Assembly: GCA_019694155.1 (NCBI GenBank)
Contig: JAIBCN010000255.1
Span: 1 to 57,333 of the forward strand
From: Vicinamibacteria bacterium
GTDB lineage: Bacteria; Acidobacteriota; Vicinamibacteria; Fen-336; JAGNNV01
Reading direction: 5' to 3'
Length of the DNA stretch: 57,333 nt
A program made the position numbers and the translations under genes. Of the stretch, positions 17,302-24,540 are shown one piece after another. The notes beneath the pieces are model-generated. The model did no database searches. It had not been told where the DNA came from and saw only the letters and a list, made by a program, of their open reading frames with translations. Position 1 is the first letter of the stretch. The number at the start of each line of letters is the position of its first letter.

Positions 17302-18177
17302 CTACCTGCCGGGAGCGCTCACCACCAGGTCGACCGTGCTCCCGAGCTTGAGGGGCGTCTTCTCCTCGAAGGCCACCTTCAGCGCGAGGACGCGGACGTC
17401 GGTCGGCCGCGCCGGATCCTGCGGCTTGATCCTTCGGAGCGTCACATTCCCGGGGATCTCCTCGACCCGCCCCCGGAAGCTCTGGCCAGGGAAGCCGTCG
17501 GCCCGGATCTCCACAAGGGCGCCGATCTTCACGCGATCGGCGTCCGCCTCGTGCGCCTCGCCCTCGATGCGCAGACGGTTGAGATCGGCCACGACGAACG
17601 CGGCGTCGCCGCGGTCGACCATCTGGCCGGCGTTGACGATTCGCGAGGTCACGGTGCCGTCGATCGGCGAGATCATGCGGGTCTTGGCGATCGTCGCCTC
17701 GAGACGACGAATGGTGGCGGTCGCGGTCTCGATACGGGCCTGCGTGATTTCGACGTCCCTCGCCGCGGCGTCGCGATCGAAGGCGGGAAGCACGCCCTCC
17801 GCGAAGAGCTTCAGTTTGCGGTCGGCGTTGAGCTGCGCGAGATGCCGCTCCGCGGTGGCTTCCTCGAGACGGGCCTTTGCTTCATCGAGGCTCGCGACGA
17901 GGTCGCTCGCGTCGATCTCCGCGAGAACCTGGCCCCGGCGCACGAGGTGGCCCTCTTCGACGTTGACGCGCAACAACCTCCCCACCGCATCCGCGCCGAT
18001 CGTGACCTCGGCGCCCGGGTACGCGACGACCCGGCCTTCCGCGGCAACACCCGAGAGGGGAGCGCCAGCGGTGGCGGCGGGCGCGGGCTGGCCCTGGGGC
18101 TGGGCCTGCATGACTGTGCCGGCGAGGAGAGCGAGGCCGATGCCGGCCAGCGAGAGCAGGACAAGACTCGAACGCAT
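17302..18177 (-). CDS. periplasmic adaptor (membrane-fusion) protein of an ABC exporter
   Basis: A 291-residue HlyD/MacA-type adaptor. Residues 1-25 form a signal or anchor segment. 'VTIGADAVGRLLRVNVEEGH' begins the first lipoyl-like half, a coiled-coil hairpin of about 90 residues follows, and 'KTRMISPIDGTVTSRIVNAG' is the second lipoyl half. A beta-barrel domain ends with 'KLGSTVDLVV'. AGGA lies six bases before the ATG. With the ATPase and permease upstream it forms a DevBCA/MacAB-like exporter; the cargo is unknown. An outer-membrane partner is not in this operon. Confidence 0.9.
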   Translation of the reverse strand: MRSSLVLLSLAGIGLALLAGTVMQAQPQGQPAPAATAGAPLSGVAAEGRVVAYPGAEVTIGADAVGRLLRVNVEEGHLVRRGQVLAEIDASDLVASLDEAKARLEEATAERHLAQLNADRKLKLFAEGVLPAFDRDAAARDVEITQARIETATATIRRLEATIAKTRMISPIDGTVTSRIVNAGQMVDRGDAAFVVADLNRLRIEGEAHEADADRVKIGALVEIRADGFPGQSFRGRVEEIPGNVTLRRIKPQDPARPTDVRVLALKVAFEEKTPLKLGSTVDLVVSAPGR

Positions 18178-18202
18178 GGTGTTCCTTTCGGTGAGGTCCC
18201 GA

Positions 18203-18889
18203 TCAGGCCGCGTGGGCCTCGGGGAGAATCAGTCCGTCGGCGATCCCGGTGACGCGATCCGCGACGCGGCGGACCTTCGGATCGTGGGTCACGATGATGA
18301 GGCCCTTGTTCTCGCTCCTCGCGAGGTCGCGGAACAAGTCGAGGATTTGCACGCCCACCACGGAGTCGAGGTTGGCGGTGGGCTCGTCGGCGAGGAGGAC
18401 GTCGGGAGAACCCGCGAGCGCGCGGGCGATGGCCACCCGCTGCTTCTGCCCGCCCGAAAGGTCGCGGGGCAGGAAGTGCTTGCGGTCGGAGAGTCCCACC
18501 GCGTCGAGGACGCGGTCGGCTTCGACTTCGCCCTTCGCTCCCTTGTGCCCCTTGATCCCGAGCGCGTAGAGAATGTTCTCACGCGCGGTGAGGGCGGGGA
18601 AGAGGTTGAACTGCTGGAAGACGAAACCGATCGACTTGCGGCGCGCGTCACGCAGGGCGCGCTCGTTTCCACTGATGCGCTCGCCCCCGATATGGATCTC
18701 GCCCGCGCTCGGGGTGAGGATGCAGCCCATGATGGAGAGGAGCGTGGTCTTGCCCGATCCCGAGGGACCTTCGAGCGAAACGATCTCGCCGCGGCTCACG
18801 TCGAGGCTCACGCCGCGCAGCACCTCCACGCGCTGGGTTCCTTCTTCGAACGTCTTGCGGACGGCCCGCGCTTCAAGGACCTTCTTCAT
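18203..18889 (-). CDS. ABC transporter ATP-binding protein (LolD/MacB/DevA type)
   Basis: A 228-residue nucleotide-binding subunit. Walker A is 'EGPSGSGKTTLLSIMG', the Q-loop is 'GFVFQQFNLFPALTARENI', the signature is 'DLSGGQKQRVAIARALAGSP', Walker B is 'DVLLADEPTANLDS' and the switch His is in 'IIVTHDPKVR'. It sits between the permease (6-bp gap) and adaptor genes of the TetR-led operon, and powers export of an unknown substrate. Confidence 0.95.
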   Translation of the reverse strand: MKKVLEARAVRKTFEEGTQRVEVLRGVSLDVSRGEIVSLEGPSGSGKTTLLSIMGCILTPSAGEIHIGGERISGNERALRDARRKSIGFVFQQFNLFPALTARENILYALGIKGHKGAKGEVEADRVLDAVGLSDRKHFLPRDLSGGQKQRVAIARALAGSPDVLLADEPTANLDSVVGVQILDLFRDLARSENKGLIIVTHDPKVRRVADRVTGIADGLILPEAHAA

Positions 18890-18895
18890 GGATCT

Positions 18896-20023
18896 TTACC
18901 CCCGGAAGACCAGCGCGGGATCGATTAGAGCCACGCGGCGGAACGAGAAGAGCGCGGCGGAGAGGCACATGGCCAGAGTGCCGACGAACACGATGCCGGA
19001 GAACTGCGGAGTGAGGAGAACGGTGAGGTGGAGGTTCGCCATGGCGGGGCGGACCGCGTAGGAGGCGCCCGCGCCGAGTGCAAAACCGCAGACCGCGGCG
19101 ATGAGCGCCTGTTCCCCGAGGATCTTGTAGATGTCCCAGTTCGAGCCGCCGATCGCCTTCACCGTGCCGAACTCGCGGATGTGCTCGACCGCCGAGGTGT
19201 AGAGCGTCTGGGCCACGATCACGACTCCGACCAGGATGCCGAGGAACACGGTGACGCCCATGCTCATGCCGAGGCCGGTGGACTCGATCCAGTAGCCGCG
19301 CGAGGCCGCCGCCCACTCGTCGCGGGTGTGGACGTCGTTGAACGGGAACATCGGACGGAGCCGCGCCGCCACTTCCTTCGGGTCATAGCCCGATGCGACC
19401 TTGACCAGGACGTAGGTGGTCTGGCCGTTCAGCTGGTCGAGCAGGCTCTGGGCATTGCCGAAGTCCATGAAGACGATGGGCGTGGTCGTGAACGATTCGG
19501 CCTCCGCGCTGCGGCCGATGATCCGGAATCGACGGCCGCCCAGCTCTCGGTAATCGCCCACGTCGAAAGCGCCGAAGCGCAGGACGGCGGAGCGGTCCAT
19601 GATGAGGTTGTAGCCGCGGCTCAGGTCCTCGGCTCGCCCGGCCTCCACCTTCCAGGGCAGATTCCAGTACGCAGGGTCCGAGATCCCGTAGACGAGCGAG
19701 TTCTCGGTGGCGCCGCTTGGAAGCTGGATGTTGACGAACTGGACGATCGCGTTGTCCGCGCGCTCCACCCCGGGGACACCGCGCGCCCGCAGAAAGACCG
19801 TTTCGGGGAAAGGATTGCCGAAGTCGACGTTGGGGGTGTTCTTGGCCACGATCCAGATGTCGGCGTTCGAGTTCTCGATGGTGACCGTGGCCTTGCCGAG
19901 GAGGCCCAGGAACAGGCCCACCTGGACGAGCACCAGGGTCACCGCGAAGGCCACGCCGGCGAGGGTGATCGCGAAGCGGATGCGGTCGTGGAGCAGGTTC
20001 TTGCGGGCGAGCGAAACCATCAC
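18896..20023 (-). CDS. FtsX-like ABC permease (DevC type)
   Basis: 375 residues with four membrane helices in the FtsX plan: TM1 at about 16-40 ('FAITLAGVAFAVTLVLVQVG'), a large extracytoplasmic MacB-PCD-like domain ('NADIWIVAKNTPNVDFGNPF', '...GVPGVERADNAIVQFVNI'), then three C-terminal helices with 'SAVEHIREFGTVKAIGGSNW' between the first two. It resembles the heterocyst DevC subgroup. Its start overlaps the tetR stop by 4 bp (ATGA), so regulator and exporter are translationally coupled. Confidence 0.92.
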   Translation of the reverse strand: MMVSLARKNLLHDRIRFAITLAGVAFAVTLVLVQVGLFLGLLGKATVTIENSNADIWIVAKNTPNVDFGNPFPETVFLRARGVPGVERADNAIVQFVNIQLPSGATENSLVYGISDPAYWNLPWKVEAGRAEDLSRGYNLIMDRSAVLRFGAFDVGDYRELGGRRFRIIGRSAEAESFTTTPIVFMDFGNAQSLLDQLNGQTTYVLVKVASGYDPKEVAARLRPMFPFNDVHTRDEWAAASRGYWIESTGLGMSMGVTVFLGILVGVVIVAQTLYTSAVEHIREFGTVKAIGGSNWDIYKILGEQALIAAVCGFALGAGASYAVRPAMANLHLTVLLTPQFSGIVFVGTLAMCLSAALFSFRRVALIDPALVFRG

Positions 20024-20640
20024 TTCTCCTTTCGGCCGACGAGCAGGCCCTGGAGCGTCGCCTCCATGGCGGCTTCAATGAGGCCGGGGCGGGGCGGGAC
20101 GGGGAACTGCTCGGGCTTGAAGGTGATGAGCAGCGAAACCACACCGTGGATGCCGGACCAGAGGATCTGCGACACGAGGTCCACGTCGCCCTTCTCGAAG
20201 AAGCCCTGGTCCATGGCCTCCACCACGGCCTGGCGCAGGAACGCGTAGGACTGCGCGGGCGGTGTGTCGCTCTCGCCGCCGTGCTTCTTCCAGTCGCCCG
20301 CGGTCATGAACATGAAGCGGTAGTGGTTGGGGTTCGCGATGCCGAAGGCGGAATAGGCGCGCCCGAGCGCCCGGATCCGCTCCACGGGGTTTTGAGGCAG
20401 CGGGTGGTGGTTCATCGCCGCCGAGAGCTTTTCGAAGTCGGCGAAGCAGAGGGCTTCGACGAGCGCGTCCTTGTTCTCGAAGTGGTGATAGATCGTGGTG
20501 GGGGAGTACTCGATGGCGTCCGCCACGGCGCGCATGGTCACGTTCTCGTAGCCGTGGGCCTCGAACAGGTGATGCGCGGCTTCGAGGATCTTGCGCCGGA
20601 CATCCTCTTTCTCCCGTTCTTTTCTTTCCGCGATTCCCAT
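20020..20640 (-). CDS. TetR-family transcriptional regulator
   Basis: A 206-residue repressor. The N-terminal helix-turn-helix covers 'ILEAAHHLFEAHGYENVTMR' and 'AVADAIEYSPTTIYHHFENK'; the remainder is an all-helical ligand-binding domain of the TetR_C WHG-like type. I chose ATG 20640, with GGAG nine bases upstream, over a TTG at 20670. It is the first gene of the exporter operon. A 27-bp perfect inverted repeat covering its own -10 region (20666-20692) is the obvious operator, so autoregulation with release by an exporter substrate is likely. Confidence 0.93.
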   Translation of the reverse strand: MGIAERKEREKEDVRRKILEAAHHLFEAHGYENVTMRAVADAIEYSPTTIYHHFENKDALVEALCFADFEKLSAAMNHHPLPQNPVERIRALGRAYSAFGIANPNHYRFMFMTAGDWKKHGGESDTPPAQSYAFLRQAVVEAMDQGFFEKGDVDLVSQILWSGIHGVVSLLITFKPEQFPVPPRPGLIEAAMEATLQGLLVGRKEK

Positions 20641-20665
20641 GACTATTAACTCCGTGCTGTGCGTT

Positions 20666-20692
20666 AACAACGTTAAGTATCGCTACGTTGTT
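20666..20692. promoter_or_regulatory. candidate TetR operator
   Basis: Perfect 8-bp inverted repeat AACAACGT / ACGTTGTT with an 11-bp spacer. It overlaps the proposed -10 box and spacer of the tetR promoter, as expected for autorepression. Confidence 0.65.
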
Positions 20693-20705
20693 CATTCCGG
20701 GTCAA
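20676..20705 (-). promoter_or_regulatory. candidate tetR-exporter operon promoter
   Basis: On the minus strand, TTGACC (20705-20700) and GATACT (20681-20676) are separated by 18 bp. This is a fair sigma-70 type match about 35 bp ahead of the tetR ATG. Confidence 0.5.
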
Positions 20706-20791
20706 GATAAATTCCACAGTCAGGCACTAAGAGCCTGTTAAATATGGCTTTGCGTTGACGCTGTTTCTCCCCGGGAACTTGGAGAGGAGTA

Positions 20792-20822
20792 TTGACGTCT
20801 ATATATCCAGTATGGATATATT
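20792..20822 (+). promoter_or_regulatory. PadR promoter with embedded palindromic operator
   Basis: TTGACG (20792-20797) and GATATA (20815-20820) are spaced by 17 bp. Between and across them lies the palindrome ATATATCC-AGTAT-GGATATAT (20801-20821). The expected start of transcription is at about 20827-20829, on the GTG start codon itself. A PadR dimer bound here would block RNA polymerase directly. Confidence 0.6.
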
Positions 20823-20828
20823 CAACTT

Positions 20829-21188
20829 GTGACTAATCCAGACCCCTCCCCCTTCCTCCCGCTCCCGCTGGCGACGTTCCACATTCTTCTCGCCACCGCC
20901 GACGAAGCCCGCCACGGCTACGCCATCATTCAGGAGGTCGAGGCGCGTACCGGAGGCGCGCTCCGCCTGAGTGCGGGGACCCTGTATCGCTCCATTCAGC
21001 GCATGCTCGAGGACGGCCTCATCGAGGAGGTGCGCGAACGCCCGGCGCCCGAGGACGATGACGAGCGGCGAAGGTACTACCGCATCACGAGGCTCGGGAG
21101 CGCGGTCGCCCGGGCCGAGGCGAGTCGACTGACCGAACTCGTGGCCTTTGCCCGCGCCGCGGGCCTCGCTCCGGAGACCCGCTCATGA
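20829..21188 (+). CDS. PadR-family transcriptional regulator
   Basis: A 119-residue winged-helix regulator: 'ATFHILLATADEARHGYAII', the recognition part 'LRLSAGTLYRSIQRMLEDGL', then the wing 'ERRRYYRITRLGSAVARAEA'. It belongs to the PadR subgroup that travels with large duplicated permeases in Acidobacteria. The start is GTG at 20829. There is no Shine-Dalgarno sequence, and the promoter position implies a leaderless message. Its stop overlaps the permease ATG by 4 bp. Confidence 0.9.
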   Translation: MTNPDPSPFLPLPLATFHILLATADEARHGYAIIQEVEARTGGALRLSAGTLYRSIQRMLEDGLIEEVRERPAPEDDDERRRYYRITRLGSAVARAEASRLTELVAFARAAGLAPETRS

Positions 21189-23758
21189 ACCTCTATGCCG
21201 TCTTGCTCCGTCTCTTCCCGAAGTCGTTCCGCCTGGAATACGGGGAGGAGATGCGTCGCATCTTCGATCGCCGGCGCGCCTCGACCGACGACCCGCTTTC
21301 CCGCGCTCGGCTCTGGCTCGAAGCGTTGATGGACGTCATTCCAAACGCGCTGATGGCGCACGTGGACATCCTGCGACAGGATCTCACCTTCACCGCCCGC
21401 ACCTTGCTGCGAACGCCCGGATTCACCCTGACCGCGATCGTCGTGGCGGCGCTCGGGATTGGGGCCACGACCGCGGCTTTCTCGGTGACGGACCGGGTGC
21501 TGTTCCGCGAACTCCCGTTTGGGGACTCCGAGAGGCTCGTCAGCCTGTACCAGGCGGAACCCGGCTACTCGCGGTTCGAACCATCGCCTTCTCACTACCG
21601 TGACTGGAAGCAGATGAACACCGTGTTCACCGACCTCGGAGCGTCGGCCTCCACCTCCATGAACCTCATCGGCGACGGCGAACCCCTCAGGGTCAACGGT
21701 TCGTGGGTCACCAGCAACCTGTTCGACATTCTCCGGGTGGCGCCCCAGGTCGGCCGCCTCTTCACCCCCGAGGAGGACATGGAGGGCGCCCCGGGCACGG
21801 TGATCCTGAGCTATGGCCTCTGGGTCGAGGCTTTCGGCGGCGCCGCGTCCGCGGTCGGCCGCACCATCCGACTCGATGAGCAGAGCTACACGGTCATCGG
21901 CGTCATGCCGCGGAACTTCTCCTTTCCCAATCGCGCCACCCGCTTCTGGACGCCTTTCCGTTTCAACGCCGGCGCTTTTGAAGATCGCGACAATCACTAT
22001 CTGAACATCGTCGGCCGGCTGAAGCCCGGCGTCTCTCTCGATGGCGCGCGGGCCGGAATGAAGGCGGTCAACGCGCGCCTGCGGCTCATCTATCCGAAGG
22101 AAAACGACCTGACGCTGGCCCTTCTCCGCGACCAGGTTCCCCAACAGGCCCGGCTCCTCCTCGTGGCCCTCTTCGGCGCGGCTCTGTGCGTCCTCCTCAT
22201 CGCCTGCACCAATCTCGCGAGCCTGCTGATCGCCCGTTCGCTTCAGCGGCGCAAGGAGCTGGCGGTGCGCACCGCCATCGGCGCGGGACGCGAGCGGCTC
22301 ATCCGGCAGCTCGTCACCGAGAGCATCGTCCTGTCACTGCTCGGGGGAATCATGGGCATCGCCCTCGCGTATGGCGCGACCCCTCTCCTCGCGCAACTCG
22401 CGCCCGCCAATCTGCCGCTTCCCGAGATGGCGGCCATCGACGCGAGGATCCTGGCCTTCGCGGCGCTGATGACGATCGCCACCGGCCTCGGCTTCGGCAT
22501 CGTCCCCGCCCTCGCCCTCAATGGCGAGAACAGCCTCGACGGCCTGCGTGAGGGCGCGCGCGGAGGTGTCGGGGGAAGGCGACGCCTGCGATCGGCGCTC
22601 GTGTTCGCCGAAGTCGCCATCTCCGTGGTGCTCCTCGCCTCCTGCGGCCTCCTGATCCGCGCCCTGTGGAAGGTGCAGAGCACCGACCCCGGCTTCGCCA
22701 CGGAAGGGTTGCTGACCGCGCGCACCTCCCTGCCGGTCGGCCGGTACTCTCCCACCGCGGCGCGCGCTCAGTTCTACGAGAAGGTCCTCACCGAGATCCG
22801 GGCCCTGCCCGGAGTGAAGAGCGCCGCCTTCACGAGCTTCCTGCCCATGGTCATGCGCGGCGGCATCTGGGATGTGAAGATCCCCGGACGCGACCAGAAC
22901 CGGGCGGAGGACAAGGTGAGCATGCGCTTCATCACCCCCGGCTACTTCGAAACCATGGGAATCCCGCTGCTCAAGGGCCGGGACTTCAACTCCTTCGATA
23001 CGAGGTCGGCTCCCTCCGCCGTGGTGGTGAGCGAGTCGTTCGCGAAGAGATACTGGCCGGACCAGGACCCGCTGGGGCGAGTCGTGAATGTCACCTTCGA
23101 AGACCGGATCATCGTCGGCGTAGCCGCCGACGTGAAGGTCCGCGGCCTCGAGCGCATCAGCGAGCCCCAGGCCTACCTCGGGCACCAGCAGGTCAACGAT
23201 GGCTGGGTTCCCTTCTATGCGCCGAAGGACCTGGCCGTGCGTGTCTCGGGCGACCCCGCAGCCCTCTCCGCCGCGGTGCGGGACATCATCAGGCGCGCCG
23301 ACCCGCTGGTGCCTTTATCCGACGTCAGGACCATGAAGAACATCATCGAGGCGGAAACCGCCTCGCGCTCGGCCCAGCTCGCGATTCTCGAAGCCTTCGC
23401 CCTGATCGCCACGCTCCTCGCCGCGATCGGCCTGCAGGGCCTCATCAGCTTCAGCGTGTCCTGCCGGCTTCAGGAGATCGGCGTGCGGATGGTGCTCGGC
23501 GCTTCGAAGAGCCACATCGTCCGCCTGGTGATCGACGACGGACTGCGCCTCGCCGCCGCGGGTGTGGTAGTGGGGATCGGTCTCGCGTATGCGGCGGGCC
23601 GATCGATGGCGGCGCTCCTCGCCGGCCTCGATCCTCTCGATGCGCCGACGTTCCTGGCCGCGGTCGCGCTCTCCGCCCTCATGGCGGCGACGTCCAGCCT
23701 GCTCCCCGCGATGCGCGCGGCGCGTGTGAATCCGACCTCGGTGATGCGAATCGAGTAG
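21185..23758 (+). CDS. duplicated FtsX/MacB-type permease (ADOP family)
   Basis: 857 residues. After an N-terminal helical segment ('LLRLFPKSFRLEYGEEMRRI') come two repeats of MacB periplasmic domain plus FtsX domain. The first has TM1 'LTAIVVAALGIGATTAAFSV' and helices near 320-450; the second runs from about residue 485 ('LRSALVFAEVAISVVLLASC') to the C-terminus. The conserved FtsX loop appears in both halves: 'LQRRKELAVRTAIGAGRERL' and 'RLQEIGVRMVLGASKSHIVR'. This is the architecture of 'acidobacterial duplicated orphan permeases', which have no dedicated ATPase gene beside them. It is translationally coupled to its PadR regulator. Substrate unknown. Confidence 0.93.
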   Translation: MNLYAVLLRLFPKSFRLEYGEEMRRIFDRRRASTDDPLSRARLWLEALMDVIPNALMAHVDILRQDLTFTARTLLRTPGFTLTAIVVAALGIGATTAAFSVTDRVLFRELPFGDSERLVSLYQAEPGYSRFEPSPSHYRDWKQMNTVFTDLGASASTSMNLIGDGEPLRVNGSWVTSNLFDILRVAPQVGRLFTPEEDMEGAPGTVILSYGLWVEAFGGAASAVGRTIRLDEQSYTVIGVMPRNFSFPNRATRFWTPFRFNAGAFEDRDNHYLNIVGRLKPGVSLDGARAGMKAVNARLRLIYPKENDLTLALLRDQVPQQARLLLVALFGAALCVLLIACTNLASLLIARSLQRRKELAVRTAIGAGRERLIRQLVTESIVLSLLGGIMGIALAYGATPLLAQLAPANLPLPEMAAIDARILAFAALMTIATGLGFGIVPALALNGENSLDGLREGARGGVGGRRRLRSALVFAEVAISVVLLASCGLLIRALWKVQSTDPGFATEGLLTARTSLPVGRYSPTAARAQFYEKVLTEIRALPGVKSAAFTSFLPMVMRGGIWDVKIPGRDQNRAEDKVSMRFITPGYFETMGIPLLKGRDFNSFDTRSAPSAVVVSESFAKRYWPDQDPLGRVVNVTFEDRIIVGVAADVKVRGLERISEPQAYLGHQQVNDGWVPFYAPKDLAVRVSGDPAALSAAVRDIIRRADPLVPLSDVRTMKNIIEAETASRSAQLAILEAFALIATLLAAIGLQGLISFSVSCRLQEIGVRMVLGASKSHIVRLVIDDGLRLAAAGVVVGIGLAYAAGRSMAALLAGLDPLDAPTFLAAVALSALMAATSSLLPAMRAARVNPTSVMRIE

Positions 23759-23824
23759 CGATCAACGGGAGGCGACCCCGCGGGATGTGAAGGCCGGGGC
23801 CGCGTTGCCGCGGCACCCCCTCAA

Positions 23825-24391
23825 TCAGGGCCGGAAGCTCAGCGCTTGCGTGACCTGCTCGGTGCTCGTTGCCGGCCCCGCCGAGGTGGCGGCTGATGCC
23901 GCGGGACAAGACCCAGTGCTCAATACCGCTTGCGCAATGCCCGAATCCTGCTGGGAGCCGAAGTTGGCCACGAGAACGGAGTAGCTTCCGGCCTGGACCG
24001 CGACCGAGCCCTTCTTCGGCTTGGCGGTGGTCTCGATGCGCGTCAGGAAGTTGCAGGTCCTGGCGTTGAACTGATCGAGGGTGCACGCTCCCTGGACGAG
24101 GTACAGGCCCACGGCGTTGGTCGCGAGCGTCCAGTCCGCGGTCAGGTCGAGCCGGCCGGCGGAGGGAACGGTAACCGGCAGCGAGAACAGCGTGGACGGG
24201 GTAATCACGCCCGATTGCTGCAAAAGAACGCTCTGCGAGCAGGGCTCGGGGGTGGAGGTGGCCGTCGGCGTCGACGGCGATGACGACCCCCCACATCCCA
24301 AATGCCCCACCGTCACTACCGACAGGACGACCCGGACCATACGCCGGTTCGATTTCGGGAAGCGCCGTGAGAGAACCGAGCTGGACTTCAT
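23825..24391 (-). CDS. putative lipoprotein of unknown function
   Basis: 188 residues. A basic N-terminus ('SRRFPKSNRR'), a hydrophobic core and 'VGHLGCGGSSSPSTPTATST' give a plausible, if suboptimal, lipobox cysteine followed by a Ser/Thr/Pro linker. The remaining 140 residues are beta-rich with three or four cysteines ('CSQSV', 'ACTLDQFNARTC', 'GSCPAA') and 'GSYSVLVANFGSQQDSG', reminiscent of pre-peptidase-like domains. The start is ATG 24391 with AAGGA upstream. I do not recognise a named family. It is divergent from the DUF5916 gene. Confidence 0.65.
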   Translation of the reverse strand: MKSSSVLSRRFPKSNRRMVRVVLSVVTVGHLGCGGSSSPSTPTATSTPEPCSQSVLLQQSGVITPSTLFSLPVTVPSAGRLDLTADWTLATNAVGLYLVQGACTLDQFNARTCNFLTRIETTAKPKKGSVAVQAGSYSVLVANFGSQQDSGIAQAVLSTGSCPAASAATSAGPATSTEQVTQALSFRP

Positions 24392-24466
24392 GTGTTCATC
24401 CTTTCCGCCATGCGACCCCATGGACGGACGGCAATCCCCGGTCGCCCCGCGCCTGACGCCTCATGG

Positions 24467-24480
24467 ATCCACGCGTGGAT
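24467..24480. promoter_or_regulatory. perfect 14-bp palindrome in a divergent promoter region
   Basis: ATCCACGCGTGGAT lies in the 149-bp region between the divergent lipoprotein and DUF5916 genes, 61 bp before the DUF5916 start. It is a candidate operator for one or both genes; the regulator is unknown. Confidence 0.4.
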
Positions 24481-24540
24481 TCACATAGCATTGCGCGCTG
24501 TTTCGCCGCCCCATTCACACCCAGGAGTCCGACGCCCGGA

